A stretch of DNA of 64,000 bases from assembly GCF_001509485.1 (NCBI RefSeq), contig NZ_LLZI01000146.1, positions 1 through 64,000 of the forward strand, given 5' to 3'. The stretch comes from Streptomyces sp. NRRL F-4489. Its GTDB lineage: Bacteria; Actinomycetota; Actinomycetes; Streptomycetales; Streptomycetaceae. The notes beneath the pieces were generated by a model that saw only the letters and a list, made by a program, of their open reading frames with translations, did no database searches and had not been told where the DNA came from. The position numbers were made by a program, and so were the translations under genes. Below, in pieces: positions 40,528 through 48,772 of this stretch (its first letter is position 1; every line of letters begins with the position of its first letter).

Positions 40528-41201
40528 GCGGGCCGGGGAGCGGGCAGGCGAGCGCGCCGGAGCCGGCGGGGCGGGACACCACCGACGCCCTGGACACTGC
40601 CGGCCCCGAGGCGGCGTCCCCCGACGCCCCCGGCAGCGGGGAGCGGCAGCCGGGCGGAGGCGGGCGGACCGGCCGGTTCTGGTCGGCGCGCCGGGTGCCG
40701 GCCGCGGTGGTCGCCCTGGTGCTGCTGGGCTGCACCGGCCTGCTGCTCTACGACGTGGCCGCGGTGCGGGCCGGCCGCCCGGCGATGGCCTGGCGCCGGT
40801 GGCTGGCGGACGAACTGGCCACCCGGCACCTGGACGACGTGTGGGTGCTGGGCGCCGCGGCGCTCGCGGTGGCCCTCGGGATCTGGCTGCTCGTACTGGC
40901 CGCCACGCCCGGACTGCGGGCGGTGCTGCCGATGCGGCGCACGGCCGGGGTCCGGGCCGGACTGGACCGGCCGGCCGCCGCGCTGGTGCTGCGCGACCGC
41001 GCCATGGAGGTCTCCGGGGTGCAGTCCGTACGGGTCGCGGTCGGCCGCCGCCGGGCGCGGGCGCGGGCGGTGGCGCACTTCCGGGAGCTGGACGCGGTCC
41101 GCGGCGACCTCACCACGGCGCTCGGCGAGGGCCTGCGCGAGCTGCACCTGACGCACCCGCCGCGGCTGCGCGTCGACGTCCGGCGCCCGAAGAGGAGGTG
41201 A
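40524..41201 (+). CDS. DUF6286-type membrane protein of the Asp23 cluster
   Basis: A 225-residue protein from GTG 40524, overlapping the preceding stop by 4 nt. A hydrophilic N-terminus of about 55 residues precedes two membrane helices (about 59-81 and 106-127). The rest is a cytoplasmic Arg-rich alkaline-shock-like domain (GVQSVRVAVGRRRARARAVA, ELHLTHPPRLRVDVRRPKRR). The layout parallels AmaP: two helices, then an Asp23-interacting domain. Function inferred from the cluster. Confidence 0.85.
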   Translation: MSGPGSGQASAPEPAGRDTTDALDTAGPEAASPDAPGSGERQPGGGGRTGRFWSARRVPAAVVALVLLGCTGLLLYDVAAVRAGRPAMAWRRWLADELATRHLDDVWVLGAAALAVALGIWLLVLAATPGLRAVLPMRRTAGVRAGLDRPAAALVLRDRAMEVSGVQSVRVAVGRRRARARAVAHFRELDAVRGDLTTALGEGLRELHLTHPPRLRVDVRRPKRR

Positions 41202-41208
41202 GCGCGCG

Positions 41209-41814
41209 ATGCGCGGCGTCCGCACGGCGGTCAACCGGGTGCTGCTCGGGCTGACCGGCCTGCTGCTGCTCGGCACCGGCGGCACGGTCCTGCTGGGCGG
41301 TCTGGACCTGCCCGCCCGGTGGGGGCTCGACCTGCCGTCCGGCTGGCCGTGGACCGGCCCGGACGGGGTGCTGCTGACCGCGGCGGACCGCACCCGCTTC
41401 ACCGGCCGCGGCTGGTGGTGGCCGGCGGTGATCGCCGCCCTGGCCGTGCTGGCGGCGCTGCTGCTGTGGTGGCTGCTGGCGCAGCTGCGGCGGCGCCGGC
41501 TCGGCACGGTGCTGGTCGACAGCGGCGACGGGACGGGCGCGACGGTCCGCGGCCGGGCGCTGGAGGAGGCGCTGGCGGCCGAGGCGGAGGCGGTGCCCGG
41601 GGTGGACCGGGCGGGCGTGGTGCTCACCGGCCGCCGCACCGCCCCCCGGCTGCGCGCCCTGCTCCGGCTGGCCCCGCACGCCGACCCCGGGACGGTGCTG
41701 CGGCGGCTGTCCGAGGGGGCGGTGGCGCACGCCCGGACCTCGGCGGGCCTGGACGAGCTGCCCGCCGAGGTCCGGCTCCGCGCCGTCCGCCACCGCGCGG
41801 AGCGGGTCAGCTAA
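41209..41814 (+). CDS. amaP: Alkaline shock response membrane anchor protein AmaP
   Basis: A 201-residue protein from ATG 41209. Two helices lie at about residues 7-29 and 68-90, separated by an extracellular loop rich in Trp, Pro and Gly. The C-terminal domain (about 95-201) is cytoplasmic with ATVRGRALEEALAAEAEAVP and PEVRLRAVRHRAERV-like ends. AmaP anchors Asp23 at the membrane in Staphylococcus. It closes the five-gene cluster. Confidence 0.87.
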   Translation: MRGVRTAVNRVLLGLTGLLLLGTGGTVLLGGLDLPARWGLDLPSGWPWTGPDGVLLTAADRTRFTGRGWWWPAVIAALAVLAALLLWWLLAQLRRRRLGTVLVDSGDGTGATVRGRALEEALAAEAEAVPGVDRAGVVLTGRRTAPRLRALLRLAPHADPGTVLRRLSEGAVAHARTSAGLDELPAEVRLRAVRHRAERVS

Positions 41815-41894
41815 CGGGCGGAGCGGGTCGGCCAGCCGTCCGCACCCGCAGACCCCGAGCCGTACGCACCGTCAGCCCCCCGCCGTACGTACCG

Positions 41895-42650
41895 TCAGAA
41901 CCCCCGCCGCGCCCCGCCGTCCACCGGGAGCATCACGCCCGTCAGATACGAGGCGGCGGGGGAGAGCAGGAAGGCGGCGGTGCGGCCGAACTCCGCCGGG
42001 TCGCCGTAGCGGCGCAGCGGGATCGCGGCGGTGTTGCGGGCCCGGGAGCCTTCCGGGTCGCCGGAGGCGGCGTCCAGCTGGGTCATCCGGTCGGTGGCGA
42101 TCCGGCCGGGCAGCAGACCGACGACGCGGACGCCGCGCGGGCCCAGTTCGTCGGCGAGGGATTTGGCGAAGCCGGCCAGGCCCGGGCGGAGGCCGTTGGA
42201 GACGGAGAGGCCGGGGATCGGCTCGTGCACGGAGCCGGAGAGCACGAAGCCGATGACGCCGCCCGTGCCCAGCTCCTCCGCGGCGGCGCGGGCCAGCCGG
42301 ACCGCGCCGAGGAAGACCGTCTCGAAGCCGGTCCGCCACTGGTCGTCGGTGGTGTCGGCGGCGCCGCCGGGCGGTGGGCCGCCCACGCTGATCAGGATGC
42401 CGTCGAAGCCGCCGAAGCGCTCCCGGGCGGCCGCCACCAGGCGGGCCGGGGCCTGTGGGTCGGCGTTGTCCGCGGCCACGCCCAGGGCCCGTTCGCCCAG
42501 GGCGGCGGCGGCCTTCGCGGCGGTCTCCTCGGTGCGTCCGGTGAGCACCACATTGGCGCCGTCGTCGATCAGCGCGCGGGCGGCGGCGTGGCCCAGGCCC
42601 CGGGTGGCGCCGGTGACGAGATACGTCCGGTCGGTGAGTCCAAGATCCAT
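41895..42650 (-). CDS. SDR family oxidoreductase
   Basis: A 251-residue short-chain dehydrogenase from ATG 42650. The NAD(P) motif is TGATRGLGHAAARALIDDGA (TGxxxGxG), then VAADNADPQAPARL, ILISVGGPPPGGAADTTDDQ, a Ser-containing FVLSGSVHEP, and SNGLRPGLAGFAKSLADELG where Tyr of the usual YxxxK is not seen. The ending VMLPVDGGARRGF is typical. The catalytic Tyr-Lys pair is not obvious, so activity is unsure. It is 4 bp downstream of the GH15 gene and likely cotranscribed. Confidence 0.9.
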   Translation of the reverse strand: MDLGLTDRTYLVTGATRGLGHAAARALIDDGANVVLTGRTEETAAKAAAALGERALGVAADNADPQAPARLVAAARERFGGFDGILISVGGPPPGGAADTTDDQWRTGFETVFLGAVRLARAAAEELGTGGVIGFVLSGSVHEPIPGLSVSNGLRPGLAGFAKSLADELGPRGVRVVGLLPGRIATDRMTQLDAASGDPEGSRARNTAAIPLRRYGDPAEFGRTAAFLLSPAASYLTGVMLPVDGGARRGF

Positions 42651-42654
42651 GGCC

Positions 42655-44439
42655 CTAGTCTGCCCCCGGCCCGCCGTCCAGCGCGAAGGCGGTCCCGACC
42701 AGGCCGATATGGCTGAACGCCTGCGGGAAGTTGCCCCACTGGCGCCGGGTGGCCGGATCGTACTCCTCGGAGAGCAGGCCGACGTCGTTCCGCAGCGCCA
42801 GCAGCCGTTCGAACAGCTCCCGGGCCTCCCGGCGCCGGCCGGTCAGCAGCAGCGCGTCCGCCAGCCAGAACGAGCAGACCACGAACGTGCCCTCGCCGCC
42901 CGGCAGCCCGTCCACCGACGCGCCCTCGGTGCTGTACCGGCGCACCAGGCCGTCGTGGGTCAGCTCCCGGCGCACCGCGTCCACGGTGGAGACCACCCGC
43001 GGGTCGTCGCCGGGCAGGAAGCCGACCCGGGGGATGAGCAGGGTCGCGGCGTCCAGTTCGGACGAGCCGTAGAACTGGGTGAAGGTGCCCCGCCCGGCGT
43101 CGTAGCCGCGCGCGCAGACCTCGCGGTGCACCTCGTCGCGCATCGCCCGCCACCGGGCGAGGTCGCCGCTCAGCCGCGGCTGCCGCTCCAGCGCCTTGAC
43201 CGCGCGGTCGGCCGCGACCCAGGCCATGACCTTGGAGTGCACGAAGTGCCGGCGCGGCCCGCGGATCTCCCAGATGCCCTCGTCGGGGTCGCGCCAGGCG
43301 GACTCCAGGTAGTCCACCAGCGTCCGCTGGATGCTCCAGGCGTGCGGTTCGGCGGGCAGCCCGGCGGCGCGGGCGACGTGGAACGAGTCGATCACCTCGC
43401 CGTAGACGTCGAGCTGGCGCTGTTCGACGGCGGCGTTGCCGATCCGGACCGGCTGCGCCCCGCCGTACCCCGACAGCCAGGGCACCTCGGACTCCGGCAG
43501 CCGCCGCTCCCCGCCCAGCCCGTACATGATCTGCAGGTCCTCGGGCGCGCCGGCCACCGCGCGCAGCAGCCAGTCCCGCCAGGCGCCGGCCTCCTCCAGA
43601 TAGCCGGCCCGGATCAGGGAGTTCAGGGTGAGCGTGGCGTCGCGCAGCCAGCAGTAGCGGTAGTCCCAGTTGCGGACGCCGCCGGGGTCCTCGGGCAGCG
43701 AGGTGGTGGGGGCCGCGACGATGCCGCCGGTCGGCGCGTAGGTGAGCGCCTTGAGCGTGATCAGCGAACGGACCACCGCGTCGCGGTACGGGCCGTCGTA
43801 GCGGCAGCGGGCGGACCAGGCGTGCCAGTCCTCGGTGGTGTCCGCCAGCGCCCGGAACGGGTCGATCGGCTCGGGCCGGGGCTCGTGCGAGGGGTGCCAG
43901 GTCAGCACGAAGGCGGTGCGCTCGCCGGCGCCGACGGTGAAGTCCGAGCGGGTGCTGAGGTCCTTGCCGTACGTGGTGGCCTGGGACGGGGTGCGCAGCC
44001 ACACCGAGTCCGGGCCGGCGACCGCGACCCGGCAGCCCTCGGCGGCCCGCACCCACGGCACCACCCGCCCGTAGTCGAACCGCAGCCGCAGCACCCCCCG
44101 CATCTCCACCCGGCCGCGCAGCCCCTCGACGATCCGGACCACATCGGGCACCCGGTCGCGCTGCGGCATGAAGTCGGTGACCCGGACGGCGCCCTCGGGC
44201 GTCCGCCAGACCGTGTCGAGGATCAGCGAGTCCCCGCGGTACGCCCGGCTGGCGCGGGCCTCGGGGGAGCGCGGCGCGAGCGTCCAGTGGCCGTTGTCCC
44301 GCCCGCCGACGAGCGCGGCGAAGCACGCCGGGGAGTCGAAGCGGGGCAGGCACAGCCAGTCGATCGAACCGTCCCGGCCGACGAGCGCGGCGGTCTGCAG
44401 ATCGCCGATCAGCGCGTAGTCCTCGATACGTGGGTGCAC
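42655..44439 (-). CDS. Glycoside hydrolase family 15 protein
   Basis: A 594-residue cytoplasmic protein from ATG 44439. It has the bacterial GH15 glucoamylase/trehalase layout: N-terminal beta domain (YALIGDLQTAALVGRDGSID, LCLPRFDSPACFAALVG), then the (alpha/alpha)6 barrel with GGVRNWDYRYCWLRDATLTL and SAWRDPDEGIWEIRGPRRHF (general acid Glu). In actinomycetes such proteins are often trehalases, and a role in trehalose or glycogen breakdown is plausible. Full length; no signal peptide. Confidence 0.94.
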   Translation of the reverse strand: MHPRIEDYALIGDLQTAALVGRDGSIDWLCLPRFDSPACFAALVGGRDNGHWTLAPRSPEARASRAYRGDSLILDTVWRTPEGAVRVTDFMPQRDRVPDVVRIVEGLRGRVEMRGVLRLRFDYGRVVPWVRAAEGCRVAVAGPDSVWLRTPSQATTYGKDLSTRSDFTVGAGERTAFVLTWHPSHEPRPEPIDPFRALADTTEDWHAWSARCRYDGPYRDAVVRSLITLKALTYAPTGGIVAAPTTSLPEDPGGVRNWDYRYCWLRDATLTLNSLIRAGYLEEAGAWRDWLLRAVAGAPEDLQIMYGLGGERRLPESEVPWLSGYGGAQPVRIGNAAVEQRQLDVYGEVIDSFHVARAAGLPAEPHAWSIQRTLVDYLESAWRDPDEGIWEIRGPRRHFVHSKVMAWVAADRAVKALERQPRLSGDLARWRAMRDEVHREVCARGYDAGRGTFTQFYGSSELDAATLLIPRVGFLPGDDPRVVSTVDAVRRELTHDGLVRRYSTEGASVDGLPGGEGTFVVCSFWLADALLLTGRRREARELFERLLALRNDVGLLSEEYDPATRRQWGNFPQAFSHIGLVGTAFALDGGPGAD

Positions 44440-44494
44440 GCCGCGCCTCCTTCCCGGCGGGCGGGCGGGCTACGCGGGGGTGCGGCCGTCCGGA

Positions 44495-45382
44495 CTAGGA
44501 AGCGGTGGTGGCGCCCGCGGCCGCCTTGGGTCCGTCGCCACCGGCCCCGGCCTCGTCCCCGTCCGATCCGTCCGTCCCGCCGTCCCCGTCCGGTCCGGCA
44601 CCGCCGGAGCCCCCGGCGTCCCCGTCCCCGGCGGCCGCCGCCAGCCGGTCGCGGCGCTCCCGGCGGACCAGGACCACCCAGCCCACCGGCACCGCCGCCG
44701 CGAACAGCCACCACTGGATCGCGTACGCCATATGCGGCCCGATGGAGTCGTGGTCCGGTTCGGGCACCTGCTCCGGGCCGCCCGGCTGGTGCGGCGCGGT
44801 CTGCTCGATGTAGCCGCCGAGCATCGGCCGGCCGGTGCGCTCGGCCTGCTGGCGGCTGTTGATCAGCATGACCTGGCGGGGCGGCAGGCCCTTGGTGTTC
44901 TTGATGCCGCTGGCCGCGGTGGTCTCGTCGGCCATCAGCCGGCCGGTGACCGTGACGGTGCCCTTCGGGGCGGCCGGCACCGTCGGGAACTTGGTCAGGT
45001 CGTCGCCGGCCGGGATCCAGCCGCGGTTGACCAGCACGGCCTTGCCGTCCGCCAGCACCAGCGGCGTGACGACGTAGTAGCCGATGGTCTGCTCGTCGGC
45101 GGCGGTCCGCTGGCGGACCACGACCTCGTGCGCGGTGTCGAAGCTTCCGGTGGCGGTGACCCGGCGCCACATCTCGTCGTGCGGCAGCGTCCGGCCGACC
45201 TCGGCCAGTTGGGAGACCGGCACCGGGGTCGCGGCCAGATTGCGGGCGATCAGGGCGTTCTGCGCCACCTTGTGCTCATGGCGGTGGAGCTGCCAGAACC
45301 CCAGCTTGATCATGACCGGGATCAGGACGAGGCCCACGAGGGTGAGGATCACCCACTGCCGGGACAACAGGAAGCGGTACAC
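44495..45382 (-). CDS. SURF1 family protein (cytochrome oxidase assembly)
   Basis: A 295-residue protein from GTG 45382. An N-terminal helix (about 8-25) and a second near 220-240 (AYAIQWWLFAAAVPVGWVVL) frame the SURF1 domain, which has LGFWQLHRHEHK, GYYVVTPLVLADGKAVLVNR and GWIPAGDD. SURF1 helps insert heme a into the aa3 oxidase. The C-terminal 40 residues are an Asp/Gly/Ala-rich tail (GDGDAGGSGGAGPDGDGGTD), likely disordered. No close Shine-Dalgarno. Confidence 0.93.
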   Translation of the reverse strand: MYRFLLSRQWVILTLVGLVLIPVMIKLGFWQLHRHEHKVAQNALIARNLAATPVPVSQLAEVGRTLPHDEMWRRVTATGSFDTAHEVVVRQRTAADEQTIGYYVVTPLVLADGKAVLVNRGWIPAGDDLTKFPTVPAAPKGTVTVTGRLMADETTAASGIKNTKGLPPRQVMLINSRQQAERTGRPMLGGYIEQTAPHQPGGPEQVPEPDHDSIGPHMAYAIQWWLFAAAVPVGWVVLVRRERRDRLAAAAGDGDAGGSGGAGPDGDGGTDGSDGDEAGAGGDGPKAAAGATTAS

Positions 45383-45465
45383 GGCTGCGACGGTACCTCG
45401 CGTCCCCTCCGGCGCCCGGTCCGGGGTCCCCCGCCGGGGCACCGGGGCGCGCGCCGGTCCGGGCG

Positions 45466-45699
45466 TCAGACCCGGTCGACGATGCCGACCTTCCCGGCCG
45501 AGCGGGCGCAGTGCGCACCGCAGTACCACTTCCCGTCCGCCTCCACGCCCTGGCCGATGATCTGCACCCGGCAGTGCTCGCAGATCGGCGCCATGCGGTG
45601 GATCGCGCAGGAGAAGCAGTCGAAGACGTGCACCGCGCCCTGCGCGTGCACCTCGAACGTCATGCCGTAGTCGTTTCCGCAGACCTCACAACGTGCCAT
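45466..45699 (-). CDS. Small Cys-rich zinc-ribbon / metallothionein-like protein
   Basis: A 77-residue protein from ATG 45699 with four Cys pairs: Cys4/Cys7, Cys28/Cys31, Cys40/Cys43 and Cys60/Cys64, plus His at 18, 24, 34, 42 and 63. The spacing suggests two zinc-ribbon knuckles. Database labels for similar proteins are prokaryotic metallothionein or hypothetical. A role in metal binding or protein contacts is inferred only from the Cys pattern. It sits between the exonuclease and SURF1 genes on the same strand. Confidence 0.85.
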   Translation of the reverse strand: MARCEVCGNDYGMTFEVHAQGAVHVFDCFSCAIHRMAPICEHCRVQIIGQGVEADGKWYCGAHCARSAGKVGIVDRV

Positions 45700-45762
45700 G
45701 CGCCACAGCGTGCGGGCGGGGCGGCCGCCGGGCGCGCTGCCGGCGGGTGTGTTGGCCGCGCT

Positions 45763-46800
45763 TCACCCGGACGCAGGCGCCGGCCGCACGTCCTGGAGCA
45801 GCTGCATGAACGCCGCCTCGTCGATCACCGCCGTGCCGTACGCGGCGGCCTTGACGGTCTTGGACGTGCGGGCGTCCGGGTCGTTGGTCACCAGCAGGCT
45901 CGTCAGCCGCGACACGCTCGACGCGACGTGCAGCCCGGCCTCGGTCGCCCGGTCCTCCAGCAGCTCGCGGTCCACCGAGGTGTCGCCGGAGAACGCCACC
46001 CGCATGCCCTGGACGAGCGGGCCGCCGGGCTCGTAGCGCCCCGGATTGGGATACGGGCAGGCCGGGCGCTTCCGGGACGGCCGCCACGCCGACGGGCGGT
46101 AGGCGCCGCCGCCGCCGGCGCGCGGGCGGGGCGCCGGGGCGTCCGACCACTCCGTCAGCGGCTGGCAGGTCAGCAGCGGCAGCCGCAGGCGCTCCCGCGC
46201 GGCCCGGTGCAGGCTCGGGCGGAACGCCTCGGCCAGCACCCGGGCGTCGTCCAGCGCGTGGTGGGCGCGCTCCTGTATGACGCCGAAGTGGGCCGCCAGC
46301 GACTCCAGCTTGTGGTTGGGCAGCGGCAGGCCCAGCTCCTTGGAGAGCGCGATCGTGCACAGCCGCCGGCGCACCGGGGGGAGGGCCGCGGCGCGGGCGT
46401 ACTCCCGGGCCAGCATCGACCAGTCGAACATCGCGTTGTGCGCCACCAGCACGCGGCCGTCGAGGCGCGCGGACAGCTCCGGGACGATCTCCTGGAAGAG
46501 CGGCGCGCCCTCCAGCACCTCGCTCGTCAGACCGTGGATCCACACGGGGCCGGGGTCGCGCTGCGGGTTGACGAGGGTGTACCAGGAGTCCTGGAACTCG
46601 CCGCGGGCACCGAGCTGATACACGGCGGCGGAGATGATCCGGTCGTCGCGGGCCAGGCCGGTGGTCTCCACGTCGACCACCGCGTATCCCTCGGGATAGC
46701 CGTCCGGCCAGTCGGCCGGCGGCGTCTGCGGGCCCGGCTGCCGGCCGATCGTCGGCGCGATCCGGTGAGCGGCTGCGCCGCGGTCTTCGAGCATGGTCAC
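45763..46800 (-). CDS. DEDDh 3'-5' exonuclease with C-terminal BRCT domain (DnaQ-like)
   Basis: A 345-residue protein from ATG 46800 (ATG 46794 also possible). The exonuclease domain spans about residues 38-205: VVDVETTGL (Asp and Glu), VLVAHNAMFDWSML (Asp) and HHALDDARVLAEAF (His and Asp) form the DEDDh set. A Pro/Arg/Gly-rich linker leads to a BRCT domain from about 260 (VQGMRVAFSGDTSVDRELLE, LLVTNDPDARTSKTVKAA). It resembles the proofreading epsilon subunit but carries a BRCT domain, so a repair role is as likely as replication. Confidence 0.93.
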   Translation of the reverse strand: MTMLEDRGAAAHRIAPTIGRQPGPQTPPADWPDGYPEGYAVVDVETTGLARDDRIISAAVYQLGARGEFQDSWYTLVNPQRDPGPVWIHGLTSEVLEGAPLFQEIVPELSARLDGRVLVAHNAMFDWSMLAREYARAAALPPVRRRLCTIALSKELGLPLPNHKLESLAAHFGVIQERAHHALDDARVLAEAFRPSLHRAARERLRLPLLTCQPLTEWSDAPAPRPRAGGGGAYRPSAWRPSRKRPACPYPNPGRYEPGGPLVQGMRVAFSGDTSVDRELLEDRATEAGLHVASSVSRLTSLLVTNDPDARTSKTVKAAAYGTAVIDEAAFMQLLQDVRPAPASG

Positions 46801-46874
46801 TGAGGATACGGGCCGCCACTGACAGCCACCGCGGGGTGGTCGCCGCCCGGCGCCCGCGCGGTCCGGCCCGGCCG

Positions 46875-46942
46875 GGGGCTACCGCCGGTACCCACCGGGC
46901 GCCACCGCCGGTACCGACCCGGGGCTACCGCCGGTACACCGC
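46875..46942. repeat. Three 23-bp tandem repeats between exonuclease and desaturase genes
   Basis: ACCGCCGGTAC recurs at 46881, 46904 and 46927, exactly 23 bp apart, within longer imperfect units. It lies in the divergent gap of 216 bp. Each core contains CCGGTAC with near dyad symmetry. Function unknown. Confidence 0.85.
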
Positions 46943-47016
46943 TGACACCCCGTCTCACATACTTCTCGGTAACTCCCCCTAGCGGGACGCCCGTCGGCCC
47001 ACTTATCGTGCGGGGC

Positions 47017-47943
47017 ATGCCGCACCTGCCCGATGTCGTGTTGTGGTCCGTGCCCGCCTTCGTCCTGCTCACCGTCGTGGAAATGGTGAGCTACCGCCTG
47101 CACCCCGACGAGGACGCCGCCGGCTACGCGGCCAAGGACGCGGCCACCAGCGTCACCATGGGCCTGGGCAGCCTGGTCTTCGACGCGCTGTGGAAGATCC
47201 CGATCGTGGCGATCTACTCCGCCGTCTACGCGCTCACCCCGCTGCGCGTCCCCGTCCTGTGGTGGACGCTGCCGCTGATGCTGCTCGCCCAGGACTTCTT
47301 CTACTACTGGTCGCACCGCGGCCACCACGTCATCCGCGTCCTGTGGGCCTGCCACGTCGTCCACCACTCCAGCGAGAAGTTCAACCTCACCACCGCGCTG
47401 CGGCAGCCGTGGACCACCTGGACGGTCTGGCCCTTCTACGTCCCGATGGTCGCGCTGGGCGTCCACCCGGCCGCGATCGCCTTCACCTCCGGCGCCAACC
47501 TCGTCTACCAGTTCTGGGTCCACACCGAGCGGATCGGGAAGCTGCCGCGCCCCGTCGAGTTCGTCTTCAACACCCCCTCCCACCACCGCGTCCACCACGC
47601 CTCGCAAGGCGGCTACCTGGACCGCAACTTCGGCGGGATCCTCATCATCTGGGACCGGCTCTTCGGCTCGTTCGTCCCCGAGACCGAACGCCCCGTCTAC
47701 GGCCTCACCAAGAACATCAAGACCTTCAACCCCCTCCGGGTCGCCACCCACGAGTACGCCGCCATCGCCCGCGACCTCCGCGCCGCCCCCACCTGGTCCG
47801 AACGCGCCGGCCGCCTCTTCCGCGGCCCCGGCTGGCAACCGGCCCGCCTCCGCCAGGCGCCGCCCGCCAACTCCCCGGTACCGCCGGCCAGTTCACCGTC
47901 CGGCGAGGCCCCCGCCCCCGCCGCACGGGAGACCGCCGCGTGA
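47017..47943 (+). CDS. Sterol desaturase / fatty acid hydroxylase family membrane protein
   Basis: A 308-residue membrane protein from ATG 47017. Several hydrophobic helices and the di-iron histidine clusters are visible: YYWSHRGHH, HVVHHSSEKFN and NTPSHHRVHHASQ, the HX3H/HX2HH pattern of the superfamily. It probably introduces an OH or double bond into a lipid in the membrane. The tail is Pro/Ser-rich and hydrophilic. It is translationally coupled (GTGA) to a lysoplasmalogenase-like gene, which suggests joint action on membrane lipids; substrate unknown. Confidence 0.93.
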   Translation: MPHLPDVVLWSVPAFVLLTVVEMVSYRLHPDEDAAGYAAKDAATSVTMGLGSLVFDALWKIPIVAIYSAVYALTPLRVPVLWWTLPLMLLAQDFFYYWSHRGHHVIRVLWACHVVHHSSEKFNLTTALRQPWTTWTVWPFYVPMVALGVHPAAIAFTSGANLVYQFWVHTERIGKLPRPVEFVFNTPSHHRVHHASQGGYLDRNFGGILIIWDRLFGSFVPETERPVYGLTKNIKTFNPLRVATHEYAAIARDLRAAPTWSERAGRLFRGPGWQPARLRQAPPANSPVPPASSPSGEAPAPAARETAA

Positions 47944-48728
47944 GCAGCCCCCTCACGCCCCGCCCGAGCCCGCTGAGGCCCCGGCTCAGAGGGTTCACGC
48001 CCCACCCCCGCGCCGCCCGCGCCCTCCTCCTCGCCTTCGCCGCCCTGGCCGCCGTCCACCTCACGGGCCTGGCCGCGTACGCCGCCGCCCCCACCGGCAG
48101 CGCCCCGGCGGCCCTCGCCGACACCGCCGTCCACCTCACCAAACCGGCCCTCATGCCGCTGCTCGCCGCCCACACCCTGGCCCGCGGCGGCCCGCCGCTG
48201 CTGGCCGCGGCGCTGCTCTTCGGCTGCGGCGGCGACACCTTCCTCCAGATCGGCGGCTCCGCCTTCCTGGTGGGCATGGCCTCCTTCGCCGCCGGCCACC
48301 TCTGCTACCTCCGCCTCTTCGCCCGGCACGGCACCCCGCTCACCACCCGGCTCGGCGGCCGCCGCCCCCGCGCCGCCGCCGTCACCGCCCTCTACGCCGC
48401 CGCCCTGACCGCCACCGTCCTCCTCCTGTGGCCCGGCCTCCCCACCGGCCTGCGCCTCCCGGTCGCCGGCTACAGCCTGCTGCTCACCGCCATGGCCTTC
48501 ACCGCCCTCCGCACCGGCCCCCGCGCCGCCGCCGGCGGCCTCCTCTTCCTCCTCTCCGACACCCTCATCGCCACCGGCCTCGCCCACTGGCCCCAGCCCC
48601 CCGCCCCCCAACTCTGGATCATGCTCACCTACACGGCGGCCCAATTCGCGCTGGCGATGGGCGTACTGGCGGCCGCGACGCCACCGGCCGTCCCGGTGCG
48701 CCCCCGGTCGCGCGCGGCGGCCGCCTAG
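47940..48728 (+). CDS. Lysoplasmalogenase-like (TMEM86/YhhN family) membrane protein
   Basis: A 262-residue protein from GTG 47940, overlapping the desaturase stop. About eight hydrophobic helices are seen. Family motifs are HLTKPALMPLLAAHTLARGG, ALLFGCGGDTFLQIGGSAF (conserved Asp), GHLCYLRLF and LLFLLSDTLIATGL (second conserved Asp). The family hydrolyses the vinyl-ether of lysoplasmalogens in animals; the bacterial role is less clear. Full length. Confidence 0.88.
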   Translation: MSSPLTPRPSPLRPRLRGFTPHPRAARALLLAFAALAAVHLTGLAAYAAAPTGSAPAALADTAVHLTKPALMPLLAAHTLARGGPPLLAAALLFGCGGDTFLQIGGSAFLVGMASFAAGHLCYLRLFARHGTPLTTRLGGRRPRAAAVTALYAAALTATVLLLWPGLPTGLRLPVAGYSLLLTAMAFTALRTGPRAAAGGLLFLLSDTLIATGLAHWPQPPAPQLWIMLTYTAAQFALAMGVLAAATPPAVPVRPRSRAAAA

Positions 48729-48772
48729 GGGCCCCGCCCCCGTAACGGGACCCCCGCGCCGCTGCTCCGCCC

